A stretch of DNA of 29,775 bases from Bacillota bacterium (GCA_023386815.1 JAEWIZ010000014.1:1-29775), one strand, 5' to 3'; numbered from the stretch's first letter, positions 1 to 8,662 are shown. Translations and numbers: made by a program. Notes: generated by a model from the letters alone, not told the origin.

Positions 1-54
1 TTTTTGGGCTATCTTGTCAACTACTTTTTGTAATATTTTTAAAGTTTTTGGTAC

Positions 55-89
55 AAAAAATAGTGGCCTTCTGCAAGGGAAAACCACTA
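55..89 (-). terminator. Intrinsic terminator, minus strand
   Basis: Read on the minus strand, TAGTGG pairs with CCACTA and an inner CCTT/AAGG stem stacks on it, with a 5-nt bulge on the 5' side. A run of six T follows at once. It lies downstream of both mnmA and the LexA-box promoter at 146-174, so it may end either transcript. Confidence 0.6.
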
Positions 90-145
90 AAATTAAATTG
101 AATTAAGCCTAACTAAATGGCATTGATAATTTTATTATATAACAA

Positions 146-174
146 ATTATAACACTCGAACGTACGTTTGTACA
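146..174 (-). promoter_or_regulatory. Leftward promoter with embedded LexA (SOS) operator
   Basis: The 14-bp sequence CGAACGTACGTTTG at 157-170 fits the Gram-positive LexA/DinR box CGAACRNRYGTTYG at every position. It sits between a minus-strand -10 TATAAT (146-151) and a weak -35 TGTACA (169-174) with 17-bp spacing, so bound LexA would block the promoter. Transcription would run left towards the terminator at 55-89 and the window edge. The regulated product is not visible; it is either a gene beyond position 1 or a short RNA. Confidence 0.65.
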
Positions 175-211
175 TATGTTTATTTTGGTATCTTAGAGTC
201 AGAACAATCGG

Positions 212-1309
212 TTAAGAACGCAGGATTTGATCAATTGTTCCTGCACCGATACACACATCCCCATGATAGAAAACAGCAAACTGGCCTGGAGTTACTGCTC
301 TTTCCGGCTCATCAAAAACCACCTCACAAGTATTATTTTCTCTCAAGTGTACCGTTACTCCATGGTCTGGTTGACGGTATCTTAATTTCACAGTACACCT
401 AAATGTAGCTTCTGGTATTATACCACTGATCCAATGTAACCCAGTTGCAATAATACCTTTTGAGTATAATAAAGCATGATCATCTCCTTGTACTACATAA
501 AGTACATTGTTATTTAAATCCTTATCTACAACAAACCATGGTTTACCCGTACCTTCTCCACCAATACCAAGACCTTTTCTTTGACCTAGTGTATAATACA
601 TGAGACCATCATGCTTTCCTACTACTTTGCCATCCAATGTTTTGATTTCACCTGGCTGAGCAGGAAGATAGGTTTTTAGGAAGTTCTTAAAGTTTCTTTC
701 TCCAATAAAGCAAATTCCGGTACTTTCTTTCTTGTAAGCAGTATCTAAGCCCGCTCTTTTTGCTATTTCTTTGACTTTGCTTTTATCCATGTCACCAAGG
801 GGAAATAGTGTTTTTGATAATTGCTCCTGACCTAGCATACACAGAAAATAGGTCTGATCCTTATTACCATCCACTCCCTTTAATAATCGATATACACCAT
901 CTTTTTTATCCACTCTTGCATAATGCCCTGTTGCTAAATAATCCGCACCCAATTTCATCGCATACTCTAAGAATGCTTTAAATTTAATCTCCTTATTACA
1001 TAGCACGTCTGGATTTGGTGTCCTACCATTTTTCAGCTCCTCTAAAAAATACATAAACACATTATCCCAATATTTACTCACAAAGTTAACCGTATAGTAG
1101 GGAATTCCAATTGCTGCGCATACTCTTCTAGCATCTTCAGAATCTTTCGTTGCAGTACATTCACCAAGTTCGTCCTTCTCATCCCAATTCTTCATAAATA
1201 TACCGATCACTCTATATCCTTGTTCTTTTAATAATAAGGCCGCTACAGAAGAATCTACTCCACCCGACATTCCTACTACTACTGTTGTTTCTTCAGGAGC
1301 TTTTTGCAT
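212..1309 (-). CDS. mnmA: tRNA-specific 2-thiouridylase MnmA
   Basis: The 365-residue product is a full-length MnmA, which activates U34 of tRNA-Lys, -Glu and -Gln with ATP and adds sulfur delivered by a persulfide relay. The PP-loop SGGVDSS lies at residues 15-21 near the N-terminus. The two catalytic cysteines are visible: C104 in NPDVLCNKEIKF and C200 in STGICFIGE. The C-terminal part holds the usual beta-barrel region (YTLGQRKGLGIGG). Two adjacent starts exist: GTG at 1312 and ATG at 1309. ATG is chosen because it lies 7 nt after the GGAG site. The gene appears monocistronic here; its probable terminator is at 55-89. It is a core housekeeping gene with no sign of transfer. Confidence 0.96.
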   Translation of the reverse strand: MQKAPEETTVVVGMSGGVDSSVAALLLKEQGYRVIGIFMKNWDEKDELGECTATKDSEDARRVCAAIGIPYYTVNFVSKYWDNVFMYFLEELKNGRTPNPDVLCNKEIKFKAFLEYAMKLGADYLATGHYARVDKKDGVYRLLKGVDGNKDQTYFLCMLGQEQLSKTLFPLGDMDKSKVKEIAKRAGLDTAYKKESTGICFIGERNFKNFLKTYLPAQPGEIKTLDGKVVGKHDGLMYYTLGQRKGLGIGGEGTGKPWFVVDKDLNNNVLYVVQGDDHALLYSKGIIATGLHWISGIIPEATFRCTVKLRYRQPDHGVTVHLRENNTCEVVFDEPERAVTPGQFAVFYHGDVCIGAGTIDQILRS

Positions 1310-1404
1310 CACTATTCTCCTCTACTTTCTATCTGAATTCATTATAATTGTCTACCTAATTATTCTAACTCATTCCTGCCAATATATAAATTCCTTCTAA
1401 TAAA

Positions 1405-1445
1405 AACAAATCTCTAAACCCTTATAAAAAGTTTAGAGATTTGTT
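1405..1445 (-). terminator. Intrinsic terminator after the lipoprotein gene
   Basis: AACAAATCTCTAAAC at 1405-1419 pairs perfectly over 15 bp with 1431-1445 around an 11-nt loop. On the minus strand a T-rich run follows. It ends the GH25-lipoprotein transcript. Confidence 0.85.
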
Positions 1446-1481
1446 CTTCAGAGCCAAACACTCTTTTTGAAATATCCTTGA

Positions 1482-2318
1482 TTAGTTGATGCTACCCTCA
1501 TTCCAGATCAGTGCATCCGATGTGGTCCAGCTCTTGTTCTCATATGTGATAGACCATCCACCTGCTCCGCCTATATCCTCCTGCTCAGTGTAGCTCCACT
1601 GGAAGATGTTATCACCCTTTTCATCTGTCTGAATCCAGGTAGCTCCTCCATCATGGGTAACATACACGAGCTGCTTTGGCTCGTCATCAAATGCATAGCA
1701 TAATAATAGTCCGTCCTGAGCGGTAAAGAAGACCGGTGGATAGGTGGTGAACTGACTGGTCATATATTCATCCGGGATTATTAACTCCTGTTGTTTCCAG
1801 GTTACTCCACCGTCCATGGTTCGAAACAAACCAATATATCCATCCTGTGGAATCTGTGTCGTTATCCAGCCATCGTTACTGTTCGTAAAGATGATTCCTG
1901 TCTTTGATTCCAATGGAATGGTGGCCTTTTCATCCTCTGTACCGGTAAGCTTATCCCAGTTCGTCCCACCATCTTCTGTTTTATACAAGGTTATACTCTC
2001 TTTGAACATCCCCTCTGCATTACGTTCTGCCTTCCATCCCTCGGTGGATGTAATATAGATATATTCCAAACTGTTTTCTTCCGTGGATCCTTCATATATG
2101 GTTACTCCAAGAGGAGTTTTCCCTATGAATTCTGCCCCTTTTGCTGGCTGTGTAGACTTATCATCCGGTGCCGTTGTAATCGTGGGTATGTTAGTTACAA
2201 TAGGCGAAGGCTTATTGGTAACCTCAGGATTCTCATTGGTAACCTCTTGTTTCTGAGAGCATCCTACTAGCAATGTTCCAGTTAAAAGTGCTAAAATTAT
2301 TAGGCCTCTTTTTTTCAT
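1482..2318 (-). CDS. Lipoprotein with BNR/sialidase-type repeats
   Basis: The product has 278 residues. The start at 2318 is chosen over an upstream one because it follows AAAGGAG and begins a lipoprotein signal (MKKRG..LLVGC) with the lipidated cysteine at C20. A Thr/Pro-rich linker follows (residues about 25-60). The rest carries at least three repeats of the Asp-box type, such as TEDGGTNW, TMDGGVTW and THDGGATW, which form turns between blades in beta-propellers of the sialidase/photosystem-assembly fold. No catalytic sialidase residues were recognised, so a surface binding or structural role is inferred. It lies 35 nt downstream of the GH25 gene and is probably co-transcribed with it. Confidence 0.8.
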   Translation of the reverse strand: MKKRGLIILALLTGTLLVGCSQKQEVTNENPEVTNKPSPIVTNIPTITTAPDDKSTQPAKGAEFIGKTPLGVTIYEGSTEENSLEYIYITSTEGWKAERNAEGMFKESITLYKTEDGGTNWDKLTGTEDEKATIPLESKTGIIFTNSNDGWITTQIPQDGYIGLFRTMDGGVTWKQQELIIPDEYMTSQFTTYPPVFFTAQDGLLLCYAFDDEPKQLVYVTHDGGATWIQTDEKGDNIFQWSYTEQEDIGGAGGWSITYENKSWTTSDALIWNEGSIN

Positions 2319-2353
2319 ATGAATAACCACTCCTTTCCCTATCCTACAATATA

Positions 2354-4159
2354 TTAATATCCATTCAAGCCAAGCCATCTTATTCTGCTTTCATAGTCAA
2401 TAAATGAAATATCCAGATCAACATTTCCAGAGATTCCGCTTACGGAGCCTGTGGCACTGTACTGCCACATTCCAAGAGCACCTGTATAAGTAAGCGTATT
2501 AGACCATTGGGCAACCCAGCGGTCAAATACATTTAAACTTGGATCATAGAGCTTTCCTATAAACCAACCCTTACTACTGTATAGCATAGGATAATAACCT
2601 GCTTCCGTAAGAGCATCAAAGTAGACAAGCGCAATATCCGCAAGCGTTTTCTTATCAAGTACTGTCTGCGCCTTATCTTCTAAGTCCAGACTGATTGGAT
2701 ATTCAAACTGCTTTCCTTGCAACGTCTTAATTAGGAACATCACTTCCGTTTTAGCTGCAGCAACAGTTGTAGCATAGCTGTAATGGTATACACCCACAGC
2801 AATATCATTTTCCTTTGCTCCCTGATAGTTGGTTTCAAACTTTGGATCCAGACTGCTGCTGCCATAGGAAGAACGAATCATAGCAAACTCAATCCCATCG
2901 TTTTTCACCTTGCTCCAGTCAATGGTTCCTTGCCACTTTGATACATCAATCCCTTTAATATACGCTTTTTCAACCGTAATCTTACACTCTGCTTGCTTAC
3001 CATCATTAACAATAACAGAAATGGTCGCCGATCCTACCCCCATAGCTGATATAGTGCCCCATTCATCCACCATTACCACATTTTCGTCGGAACTTATCCA
3101 CGTTAGATCCTGATTCACCTCATTCAATGGGGATATCGTGGCAATTAGCTGATCTGTGCCACCCACTACCATCGTAACTTCGCTTCGATCCAAGGATACA
3201 GGGATAAGACCAGGATCTGGAACAGATCCTTTTGTAACAGTGGAAAACTGGCTATTTACCGTTGGATTGCCCATCCGGTAAGCCCTTACTTTATAATAAT
3301 ATGTACTTTTTAATTCCAATTCATTATCTATAAAACTAGTTTCTGTAGTTGCAGTCAATAAATGATAGGTTCCACTTTTACTTGAAGATTTATAAACCTC
3401 ATAACCATCTGCCCCATCCGATGGCTCCCAACTGATATCAATTGTACCTTCCATTGATCCTGATGCTATTACGGCTGTAGGCACCGACAAGGTTGGTTTT
3501 ACAGTGATGGCAGATGCAAAGCCTCCATATACCTTTTTATTGCTGTTTAACATATATCCGCGAACCTTAAAATAATAGGTTTTCCCTGGTTCAAGGCCAC
3601 TTACTTTATATGAATTATATTTTGTTTGTTTCACAAGAGAGTACTTGCCAGAACTTGAAGTAGCCATATAAACCTGATATCCGCTTACATACTTCACCGC
3701 TCCCCAAGTTAGAGTTGCACCCTCATAAGATGTTAATGTTCCTTTTACATTGCTTACAGTAGCGGGTGTAATCTTACTGCTGATGACTTTAGAGTACGCC
3801 CCATAGCTTTTTGATTTCCCAGAGGATTTATATGCGCGAACTTTATAATAGTAAGTCTTGCCCGGTATCAATTTTGCATTAATGTAACTATACTTCCCTG
3901 CGGTAATCGCTTTAACCAGTTGGTAACTGCCTTTCGCAGAAGTAGCCCGGTAAATCTGATAGCCACTTGCTCCCGTTACCTTACTCCAAGTTACTTTGAT
4001 GCTACTACTGGAAGTAATAGCCGTCTTCACAGTCTTTGGTGCTGTTAGTTTTGCTGTTGCAGCTTGAGCCGCTTGTGGACCTCCTAAGAAGCATGCAATC
4101 ACAATGATCATAGTTAGTCTGTAAAATGTTCTGAATAATTTTTCTTTGTTTCTTTTCAT
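2354..4159 (-). CDS. Secreted GH25 lysozyme with FN3 and Big_2 domains
   Basis: This is a 601-residue exported cell-wall hydrolase. The start at 4159 is preceded by GGGAGG at 6-nt spacing. A signal peptide ending near AAQAA covers about the first 35 residues. Three fibronectin type III repeats follow (each with the pattern Y-x-I/V-Y-[RMK]...YYYKVRAY). A Big_2-like immunoglobulin domain comes next (VSLDRSEVTMVVGGTDQL...). The last 200 residues are glycosyl hydrolase family 25: GIDVSKWQG with the family's first catalytic Asp, and SLDLED with the acidic active-site pair. Family members cleave the MurNAc-GlcNAc bond of peptidoglycan. It is first in a two-gene unit with the lipoprotein, driven by the promoter at 4247-4276. 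Its role may be wall remodelling or competition; the sequence does not decide. Confidence 0.92.
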   Translation of the reverse strand: MKRNKEKLFRTFYRLTMIIVIACFLGGPQAAQAATAKLTAPKTVKTAITSSSSIKVTWSKVTGASGYQIYRATSAKGSYQLVKAITAGKYSYINAKLIPGKTYYYKVRAYKSSGKSKSYGAYSKVISSKITPATVSNVKGTLTSYEGATLTWGAVKYVSGYQVYMATSSSGKYSLVKQTKYNSYKVSGLEPGKTYYFKVRGYMLNSNKKVYGGFASAITVKPTLSVPTAVIASGSMEGTIDISWEPSDGADGYEVYKSSSKSGTYHLLTATTETSFIDNELELKSTYYYKVRAYRMGNPTVNSQFSTVTKGSVPDPGLIPVSLDRSEVTMVVGGTDQLIATISPLNEVNQDLTWISSDENVVMVDEWGTISAMGVGSATISVIVNDGKQAECKITVEKAYIKGIDVSKWQGTIDWSKVKNDGIEFAMIRSSYGSSSLDPKFETNYQGAKENDIAVGVYHYSYATTVAAAKTEVMFLIKTLQGKQFEYPISLDLEDKAQTVLDKKTLADIALVYFDALTEAGYYPMLYSSKGWFIGKLYDPSLNVFDRWVAQWSNTLTYTGALGMWQYSATGSVSGISGNVDLDISFIDYESRIRWLGLNGY

Positions 4160-4246
4160 GTTAGCCTCCCTAATTCTGCATAACAATAAAGTTCACGTTG
4201 CAATCCAGAACTAGAGTATTTCATATTTGTGTTATTACCATGTCAT

Positions 4247-4276
4247 ATTATATATATTTTTACGTTATTTTGTCAA
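4247..4276 (-). promoter_or_regulatory. Promoter of the GH25-lipoprotein unit
   Basis: On the minus strand TTGACA (4271-4276) and TATAAT (4247-4252) are separated by 18 bp. The start codon lies about 90 nt downstream. Confidence 0.7.
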
Positions 4277-4298
4277 ATCTGGGAGTTACAGAAAGCGT

Positions 4299-4327
4299 AA
4301 AAAAAGACATCATAAGGATGTCTCTTT
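4299..4327 (-). terminator. Intrinsic terminator after the small membrane protein
   Basis: AGACATC (4305-4311) pairs with GATGTCT (4317-4323) around a 5-nt loop. On the minus strand the stem is followed by seven T. It separates the 4407-4733 gene from the GH25 promoter. Confidence 0.75.
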
Positions 4328-4406
4328 TAATTTCTCTCATAGGATGAATCATCTTTTACCTCTCCCATATGGAAGAATAAAAAACCGGAGTTCTTACAGA
4401 TATAAG

Positions 4407-4733
4407 TCAAATCCCTCTCTCCTTTCCTGCCATGTGAAAGCCCATAAAATAAGCAGGGATACGGTTCATCGGGCTTTTTAGCAACTGGTTATAATCCTTC
4501 TCCACTTCTCGATAAACCATGAGTTTATTTTCTAAGACATTATGCGCCGCTGCGTCATTTTCCCCACCGCGCTCCTGCATATACAATCTGCGGTGTATCT
4601 GTACCTGCTCGTTGATAGCGTCAAGGCTCTTTCTTTTTGCAGAAAGCTCTCTGACACTCACGCTAAACCACAAGATTACAAATAACACGATGCAGATTCC
4701 TGCGATAAGCCATCCCAATATGCCTGCAGTCAT
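4407..4733 (-). CDS. Small single-pass membrane protein, function unknown
   Basis: The product has 108 residues. The N-terminus (about residues 4-26) is one hydrophobic transmembrane helix. The rest (about residues 30-90) is charged and predicted alpha-helical, with a possible short coiled coil around RELSAKRKSLDAINEQVQ. The tail FMGFHMAGKERGI is basic. The start at 4733 follows GAGGGGGC at about 5 nt. It is divergent from the LytTR response regulator and has its own terminator at 4299-4327. I do not recognise a family. A link to the neighbouring two-component system is possible from position only. Confidence 0.7.
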   Translation of the reverse strand: MTAGILGWLIAGICIVLFVILWFSVSVRELSAKRKSLDAINEQVQIHRRLYMQERGGENDAAAHNVLENKLMVYREVEKDYNQLLKSPMNRIPAYFMGFHMAGKERGI

Positions 4734-4989
4734 TATATGCCCCCTCTTGTATTTATTATTATCTTTTTTATTATATCAAGCTCTACCCTTACTAACCATT
4801 TACTGCACGAATTGTGTCTCCTACCGCATGAATCGTATTTTCAGAATCTTGAAGCACCGATAACACTGTGTTAAAATATAATTGGGAATTTATACATAGG
4901 CAATTGCAGCATGTCGTAAAAAGCTGGAAATAACAGACTTTCTGTGTATGAAATCACCTGATGGTTTTACTTATACGGAGGATAAGAAT

Positions 4990-5721
4990 ATGCATATTGC
5001 TGTTTGTGATGATAATATAGAGGAACTATCCCGTATTGCCTCTTTACTGGAGGATTACAGAAGGGCACGGGACAAATCCATTACTTACGAAGCCTTTCAC
5101 AGTGCCTTGGAGCTTTTGGAGACATTGAGGGTAAGATCGTATGATTTGTTGCTTTTAGACATTCTAATGCCCGGTATTACCGGAATGGATGCGGCCAAAG
5201 AGATTCGCCGTTCGGATCAAGAAATACCTATTATCTTCCTCACCTCATCCCGTGAATTTGCTGTGGAAAGCTACCGCGTAAGCGCTGAGGACTATATCAT
5301 AAAGCCTGCTCAAAAGGACGAGATATTTCCTGCCCTTGATAAGCAGCTTAAAAAGCTTGCACAGGAAGAAGCCTATCTGACTCTGAAGACAGGAAGTGGT
5401 ATCGTTAAGCTGCCCTTTTCCCAAATTGTATATGTGGAGATCATAAATCGTATGGTACATTTCATCCTTACAACCGGGGAGGAGCGAAAAGCCTACGGCT
5501 ACCTTTCCGATTACGAGGGAGCCTTACTGTCAAATACCAACTTTTATAAACCCCACCGTTCTTTTGTAGTAAACCTGCACCAGGTAACCGGACTTGATAA
5601 GAATGGGCTTGCTACTATCGTGGGCAAAACAGTACCGGTAGCAAGGGATGCTTATTCGAAGGTGAAAACAGCATATATGAAATATTTGCTGGCACCAGAC
5701 GAAAGGAGGGATCTCCTATGA
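4990..5721 (+). CDS. LytTR-family response regulator
   Basis: The product has 243 residues. The start at 4990 is chosen over an upstream in-frame ATG because GGAGG lies just before it and the receiver domain begins at once (MHIAVCDDN). The receiver spans about residues 1-120 with the acidic pair D7/D8, phosphoacceptor D57 (LLLLDILMPG) and the conserved Lys of YIIKPA. The C-terminal 105 residues are a LytTR DNA-binding domain (IVYVEIINRMVHFILTTGE ... FYKPHRSFVVNLHQV). Such AgrA/VirR-type regulators bind direct repeats upstream of targets and are activated by a cognate kinase. The stop overlaps the start of the kinase gene by 4 nt (ATGA), showing translational coupling. Targets are unknown; no agrBD peptide genes are adjacent. 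Confidence 0.93.
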   Translation: MHIAVCDDNIEELSRIASLLEDYRRARDKSITYEAFHSALELLETLRVRSYDLLLLDILMPGITGMDAAKEIRRSDQEIPIIFLTSSREFAVESYRVSAEDYIIKPAQKDEIFPALDKQLKKLAQEEAYLTLKTGSGIVKLPFSQIVYVEIINRMVHFILTTGEERKAYGYLSDYEGALLSNTNFYKPHRSFVVNLHQVTGLDKNGLATIVGKTVPVARDAYSKVKTAYMKYLLAPDERRDLL

Positions 5722-7013
5722 TACTTTATGTTTTAGTCTTGCTTCGCTCCGTCATAGTGTTAGTGTTCGGTGTTGCAGTTTCCCTTCTATTTGCCGGTGT
5801 ACAGACTACAAGGGCAAGTAAGCTGGCTGTTACCATTTTCTTTACCCTTGTACTTTTGCTTCAGATATTTTGCTGGCAGATGTTTGGTCTTAACACCACA
5901 ATGCAGCTGTACCCTTTCATTACGCATTTGCCTTCCATGGTATTTCTTATCCTATATTTCAAGCGCCCATGGCTAATCTCCGTCAGCAGCGTCCTGACAA
6001 CCTATCTTTGCTGCCAGATACCTCGTTGGTTCGGGTCGATCATGGAGTTACTTACCGGCATTAGTCTTGCCGATCATATTGGTTACTTCGCTGCGATGTG
6101 TGCTGTGTACTATTTCCTTAGAAAATATGTGGCCAGCTCAGTTATACAATTAATGGAGCGATCAACCCGCTCCTGTCTGCTTTTTGGTGCCGTACCTCTT
6201 TTGTATTACTTATTTGACTATATCACTACAATCTATACCAATCTGCTTTATTCCGGTGCTCGAGCGGCAGTACAATTTACTCCCTCTGTGATTTGTACCT
6301 TTTACTTGGTGTTTGTTCTCCTATACTACAATGAGTCCCAAAAGCAAACCATGGCTCAGCGGGAGCGGGAAATCCTTGCTTCACAGCTCCAACAAGCTAA
6401 GGTGGAACTTGATACGATGCGCCAGATGCAAAACAGTACTGTAATCTATCGCCACGATATGCGCCATCACCTATCTCTGATCGGCGGCTTTGCAGCTGAT
6501 GGTGATCTTCTGAAAATCAAGGACTATCTTGCCAACACAGAAGCCAATATTGATGCACTGACCCCGGTTCGTTACTGCGAAAATGAAACTACAAATCTTA
6601 TCCTGTCCAGCTTCGTAACTCGTGCAAAAAAGTTGAATGTAGGATTACATATAAATGTCAATTTGCCGGAAGAACTTGGTGTGAAAGACACCGAACTATG
6701 TGCCCTGCTGTCCAATGCACTGGAAAATGCAATTACAGCAGCTGCCCAGGTAGAGGATGAAAAGCTTCGCAAGGTCTATATCCAAGCCGTTATCAACGGC
6801 GGAAAGCTGATTATATCCACAGAAAATGCTTATGTAGGGGAAATTGAACGAGAGGGCGAATTGCCCAAATCAAAGAATAAAGACGCCGGACACGGCTTTG
6901 GAATCAAAAGTATAGTAGCCATTGTGGAGCATCATGGCGGATTATATTCCTTTGAAACCGAGGGTGGGATTTTCATTTTGCAGCTTTTGCTGCCGATGGA
7001 TAAGAAAGGCTAA
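5718..7013 (+). CDS. GHKL-type sensor histidine kinase
   Basis: The product has 431 residues. About six hydrophobic segments fill residues 1-205, the layout of AgrC-like polytopic sensors. A helical linker (about 205-240) leads to the dimerisation motif YRHDMRHHL, where H246 is the likely phosphorylated residue. The ATP-binding GHKL domain follows, with an N-box (ALLSNALENAI) and a glycine box (GHGFGIKSI). It overlaps the LytTR regulator by 4 nt and is surely its partner. The signal is unknown; no autoinducing-peptide genes are seen nearby. A strong hairpin at 7062-7100 ends the operon. Confidence 0.92.
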   Translation: MILYVLVLLRSVIVLVFGVAVSLLFAGVQTTRASKLAVTIFFTLVLLLQIFCWQMFGLNTTMQLYPFITHLPSMVFLILYFKRPWLISVSSVLTTYLCCQIPRWFGSIMELLTGISLADHIGYFAAMCAVYYFLRKYVASSVIQLMERSTRSCLLFGAVPLLYYLFDYITTIYTNLLYSGARAAVQFTPSVICTFYLVFVLLYYNESQKQTMAQREREILASQLQQAKVELDTMRQMQNSTVIYRHDMRHHLSLIGGFAADGDLLKIKDYLANTEANIDALTPVRYCENETTNLILSSFVTRAKKLNVGLHINVNLPEELGVKDTELCALLSNALENAITAAAQVEDEKLRKVYIQAVINGGKLIISTENAYVGEIEREGELPKSKNKDAGHGFGIKSIVAIVEHHGGLYSFETEGGIFILQLLLPMDKKG

Positions 7014-7061
7014 TGTATGTATAGGATCGCAAAAATCACTTAATTTATTAACTTCTTTGAA

Positions 7062-7100
7062 AAATCCTCTAAGCCTAATTTATTAAGGTTTAGAGGATTT
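7062..7100. terminator. Bidirectional terminator between converging genes
   Basis: AAATCCTCTAAGCCT and AGGTTTAGAGGATTT form a 15-bp stem with one G-U pair around a 9-nt loop. It lies between the plus-strand kinase and the minus-strand XRE gene, with A/T runs on both sides. Confidence 0.8.
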
Positions 7101-7155
7101 CACTGGTTGCTCCTAACTTGAACCTGAAGTAGAAGTTACAACATGTCATAAACTC

Positions 7156-7710
7156 TTATATTTCTTCATCAATTTTTACTCTTAATTTTCTATTTTTTAC
7201 TTTTGACGCATATTTTAATTCATATGCAGGAACTCCTATTTTAATAGCCTCTGCAATATCATTCATTTCTTTTTTTATTTTCTCTTCATCCGCATACCAC
7301 CCAAGTACTATTGATTGTTCTCCCCAAAATGCACCATTGTTAACACCAATTAGCCAATATTGTGGTTCATCAGTTCTTGCTTTAAACATTACCTGTGAAG
7401 CGAGAACTTTATAGCAATTAACAATTGATTTCCCATCAAAAGATTTTATAGTAATTTTCCCCGTAGGTGCAATTATATTTTGTGGTACTGATTTTTCACT
7501 TACTGCATTTCTTGTTTCTCCCAACATTAAATAGTCTAATGAAACATTCAACTCTTGTGATAAAATAAGTAATTTCTCTATTTCCGGATAACCACTTCCC
7601 TGTTCCCACTCAGATATTGCTTGACGGCTTACTCCAATTTTTTCAGCTAACTCCTCTTGTGAAAGTTGATTTTCTTTTCTAATTGATTGTAGATTATCTG
7701 CAAAGCTCAT
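7156..7710 (-). CDS. XRE-family transcriptional regulator
   Basis: The product has 184 residues. Residues 5-60 are a classic Cro/CI helix-turn-helix (LSQEELAEKIGVSRQAISEWEQGSGYPEIEKLLILSQ). Residues about 70-184 form an unrecognised domain with beta-rich character (GKITIKSFDGKSIVNCYKV ... YWLIGVNNGAFWGEQSIVLGWYAD). The start follows GAGAGG. A promoter with TTGATA and TATACT, 16 bp apart, lies at 7744-7771. It sits just outside the left att site, so it is probably chromosomal and not the island's own regulator. Confidence 0.85.
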   Translation of the reverse strand: MSFADNLQSIRKENQLSQEELAEKIGVSRQAISEWEQGSGYPEIEKLLILSQELNVSLDYLMLGETRNAVSEKSVPQNIIAPTGKITIKSFDGKSIVNCYKVLASQVMFKARTDEPQYWLIGVNNGAFWGEQSIVLGWYADEEKIKKEMNDIAEAIKIGVPAYELKYASKVKNRKLRVKIDEEI

Positions 7711-7743
7711 ATTTTCTACCTCTCTTCTTTTTATTTTATCTAA

Positions 7744-7771
7744 AGTATAATGTGTTTTTCAGTAGTATCAA
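7744..7771 (-). promoter_or_regulatory. Promoter of the XRE regulator
   Basis: TTGATA (7766-7771) and TATACT (7744-7749) on the minus strand with 16-bp spacing. An inverted repeat GTTGC/GCAAC at 7782-7797 lies just upstream and could be an operator. Confidence 0.55.
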
Positions 7772-7914
7772 CCAATTTATAGTTGCAGTTCCGCAACCTG
7801 AATTTGCAATTAATAAAATTATACTATTTTAGCGATAGAAAATGAAGTAACTTTATCAAAAAGGCAGTAGAGCAGCAGAAGGTTATTCATTATCTCTGAA
7901 ACAGGAAAAGGAAC

Positions 7915-7953
7915 AAAAAAATCTCTAAACCCTTATTCTTAAAGGTTTAGAGA
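7915..7953 (-). terminator. Ancestral tRNA-Cys terminator, left of the att site
   Basis: TCTCTAAACC (7922-7931) pairs with GGTTTAGAGA (7944-7953). On the minus strand a run of seven T follows. It lies just downstream of the tRNA-Cys 3'-end copy at 7963-7986, so it probably ended the tRNA-Cys transcript before the island inserted. Confidence 0.65.
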
Positions 7954-7962
7954 CCATTCATT

Positions 7963-7986
7963 GAGAGGCGACAACCAGATTTGAAC
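7963..7986. repeat. Left attachment site (24-bp direct repeat of tRNA-Cys 3' end)
   Basis: These 24 bases are identical to 18216-18239, which cover the acceptor and T-arm end of the intact tRNA-Cys gene. No further tRNA sequence follows here, so this is a partial copy left by site-specific integration into the tRNA 3' end. Confidence 0.88.
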
Positions 7987-8042
7987 GGTTTTGGCAGTCC
8001 TAAAAACCTTATAGAAAGGGGGCTTCTGAACCCTCTGACAGC

Positions 8043-8062
8043 TTTTGCACCAATTTTGCACC
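8043..8062. repeat. Tandem TTGCACC motif at the left island end
   Basis: TTTTGCACC occurs twice with an 11-bp period. The same pair occurs at 18135-18151 near the other end. The position just inside both att sites suggests arm-type integrase or excisionase binding sites, by analogy with lambda- and Tn916-type elements. Confidence 0.5.
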
Positions 8063-8092
8063 TACGTTTCTAACATTATTATATTTACTATA

Positions 8093-8641
8093 TTACTTTT
8101 GATTCTGTGCACTAATATCAATTTCAGCAGCAGCTACCTGCTCTTGTGACTTAGTATATTCTAATTCATCTATTAGATAATTTTTAACGTCTGTAATATG
8201 TTGTCTAAAATAATTATGTTTCTTGTCTTCACAATAGAGAATCCTTTTCAGTTTTCTTTGTAATTCTGCGATTAATTTCTTATTTTTAATCTCATAGCCT
8301 TTTGAGTTATATCCTAAATATTCTCTGTTTATGTACTTGTCTGTAATCGGTACAACATCACTTATAAAAAATATAGATTTCGTTGTTGTATTTCCAATAT
8401 GATAAAAACACGATTGCAATTTATTATCCGGTAAGCTTAAGTAGCCCTCGATTCTCTTTTTAGCCAATTCATCTCGATGTTCCCAGTCTCCCATAGGAAT
8501 GGCCCAGTAAATTTCACTATTCTCTTCTAATTTTAGCAAGCATACTATAGGACGTTCTTTCGAGTCATTCCATGCACCACCTACATCACGAATTATTTGA
8601 TAAAACATATTCTCAGCAAAATATATTGAATTTTCTTTCAT
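8093..8641 (-). CDS. Type III toxin-antitoxin toxin, ToxN/CptN/TenpN-type RNase
   Basis: The product has 182 residues, close to the usual length of type III TA endoribonucleases. The start at 8641 is chosen because GAGGAG lies 4 nt before it. Visible sequence includes RPIVCLLKLEENSEIYWAIP near residue 35, a motif region resembling the N-terminal strand block of this superfamily, and FYHIGNTTTKSIFFISDVVPI around residue 85. The basic helix KLIAELQRKLKRILYC is typical of the C-terminal half. Strong support comes from context: the gene is preceded by a promoter, three 40-nt tandem repeats and a terminator, the exact layout of toxI-toxN. In this family the toxin cleaves its own repeat RNA and is held inactive by it; many members abort phage infection. 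Subfamily (ToxN, CptN or TenpN) is not decided. Confidence 0.8.
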   Translation of the reverse strand: MKENSIYFAENMFYQIIRDVGGAWNDSKERPIVCLLKLEENSEIYWAIPMGDWEHRDELAKKRIEGYLSLPDNKLQSCFYHIGNTTTKSIFFISDVVPITDKYINREYLGYNSKGYEIKNKKLIAELQRKLKRILYCEDKKHNYFRQHITDVKNYLIDELEYTKSQEQVAAAEIDISAQNQK

Positions 8642-8662
8642 ATTTCTCCTCATCATATGTAT

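Noticed and set aside
4227..4481. Plus-strand open frame across the GH25 promoter region.
   Set aside because: It crosses a promoter and a terminator of the other strand, lacks a ribosome binding site and is basic, low-information sequence.
4849..4882. Promoter of the LytTR operon with TTGAAG and TATAAT.
   Set aside because: The spacing is 22 bp, too long for a normal sigma-A promoter; only the -10-like TATAAT is convincing, so it was not listed.
1405..7953. TCTCTAAACC/GGTTTAGAGA hairpins at 1405-1445 and 7922-7953 as a repeat family or mobile element.
   Set aside because: They are independent intrinsic terminators with different loops and flanks; similarity is limited to the stem and fits a common terminator style.
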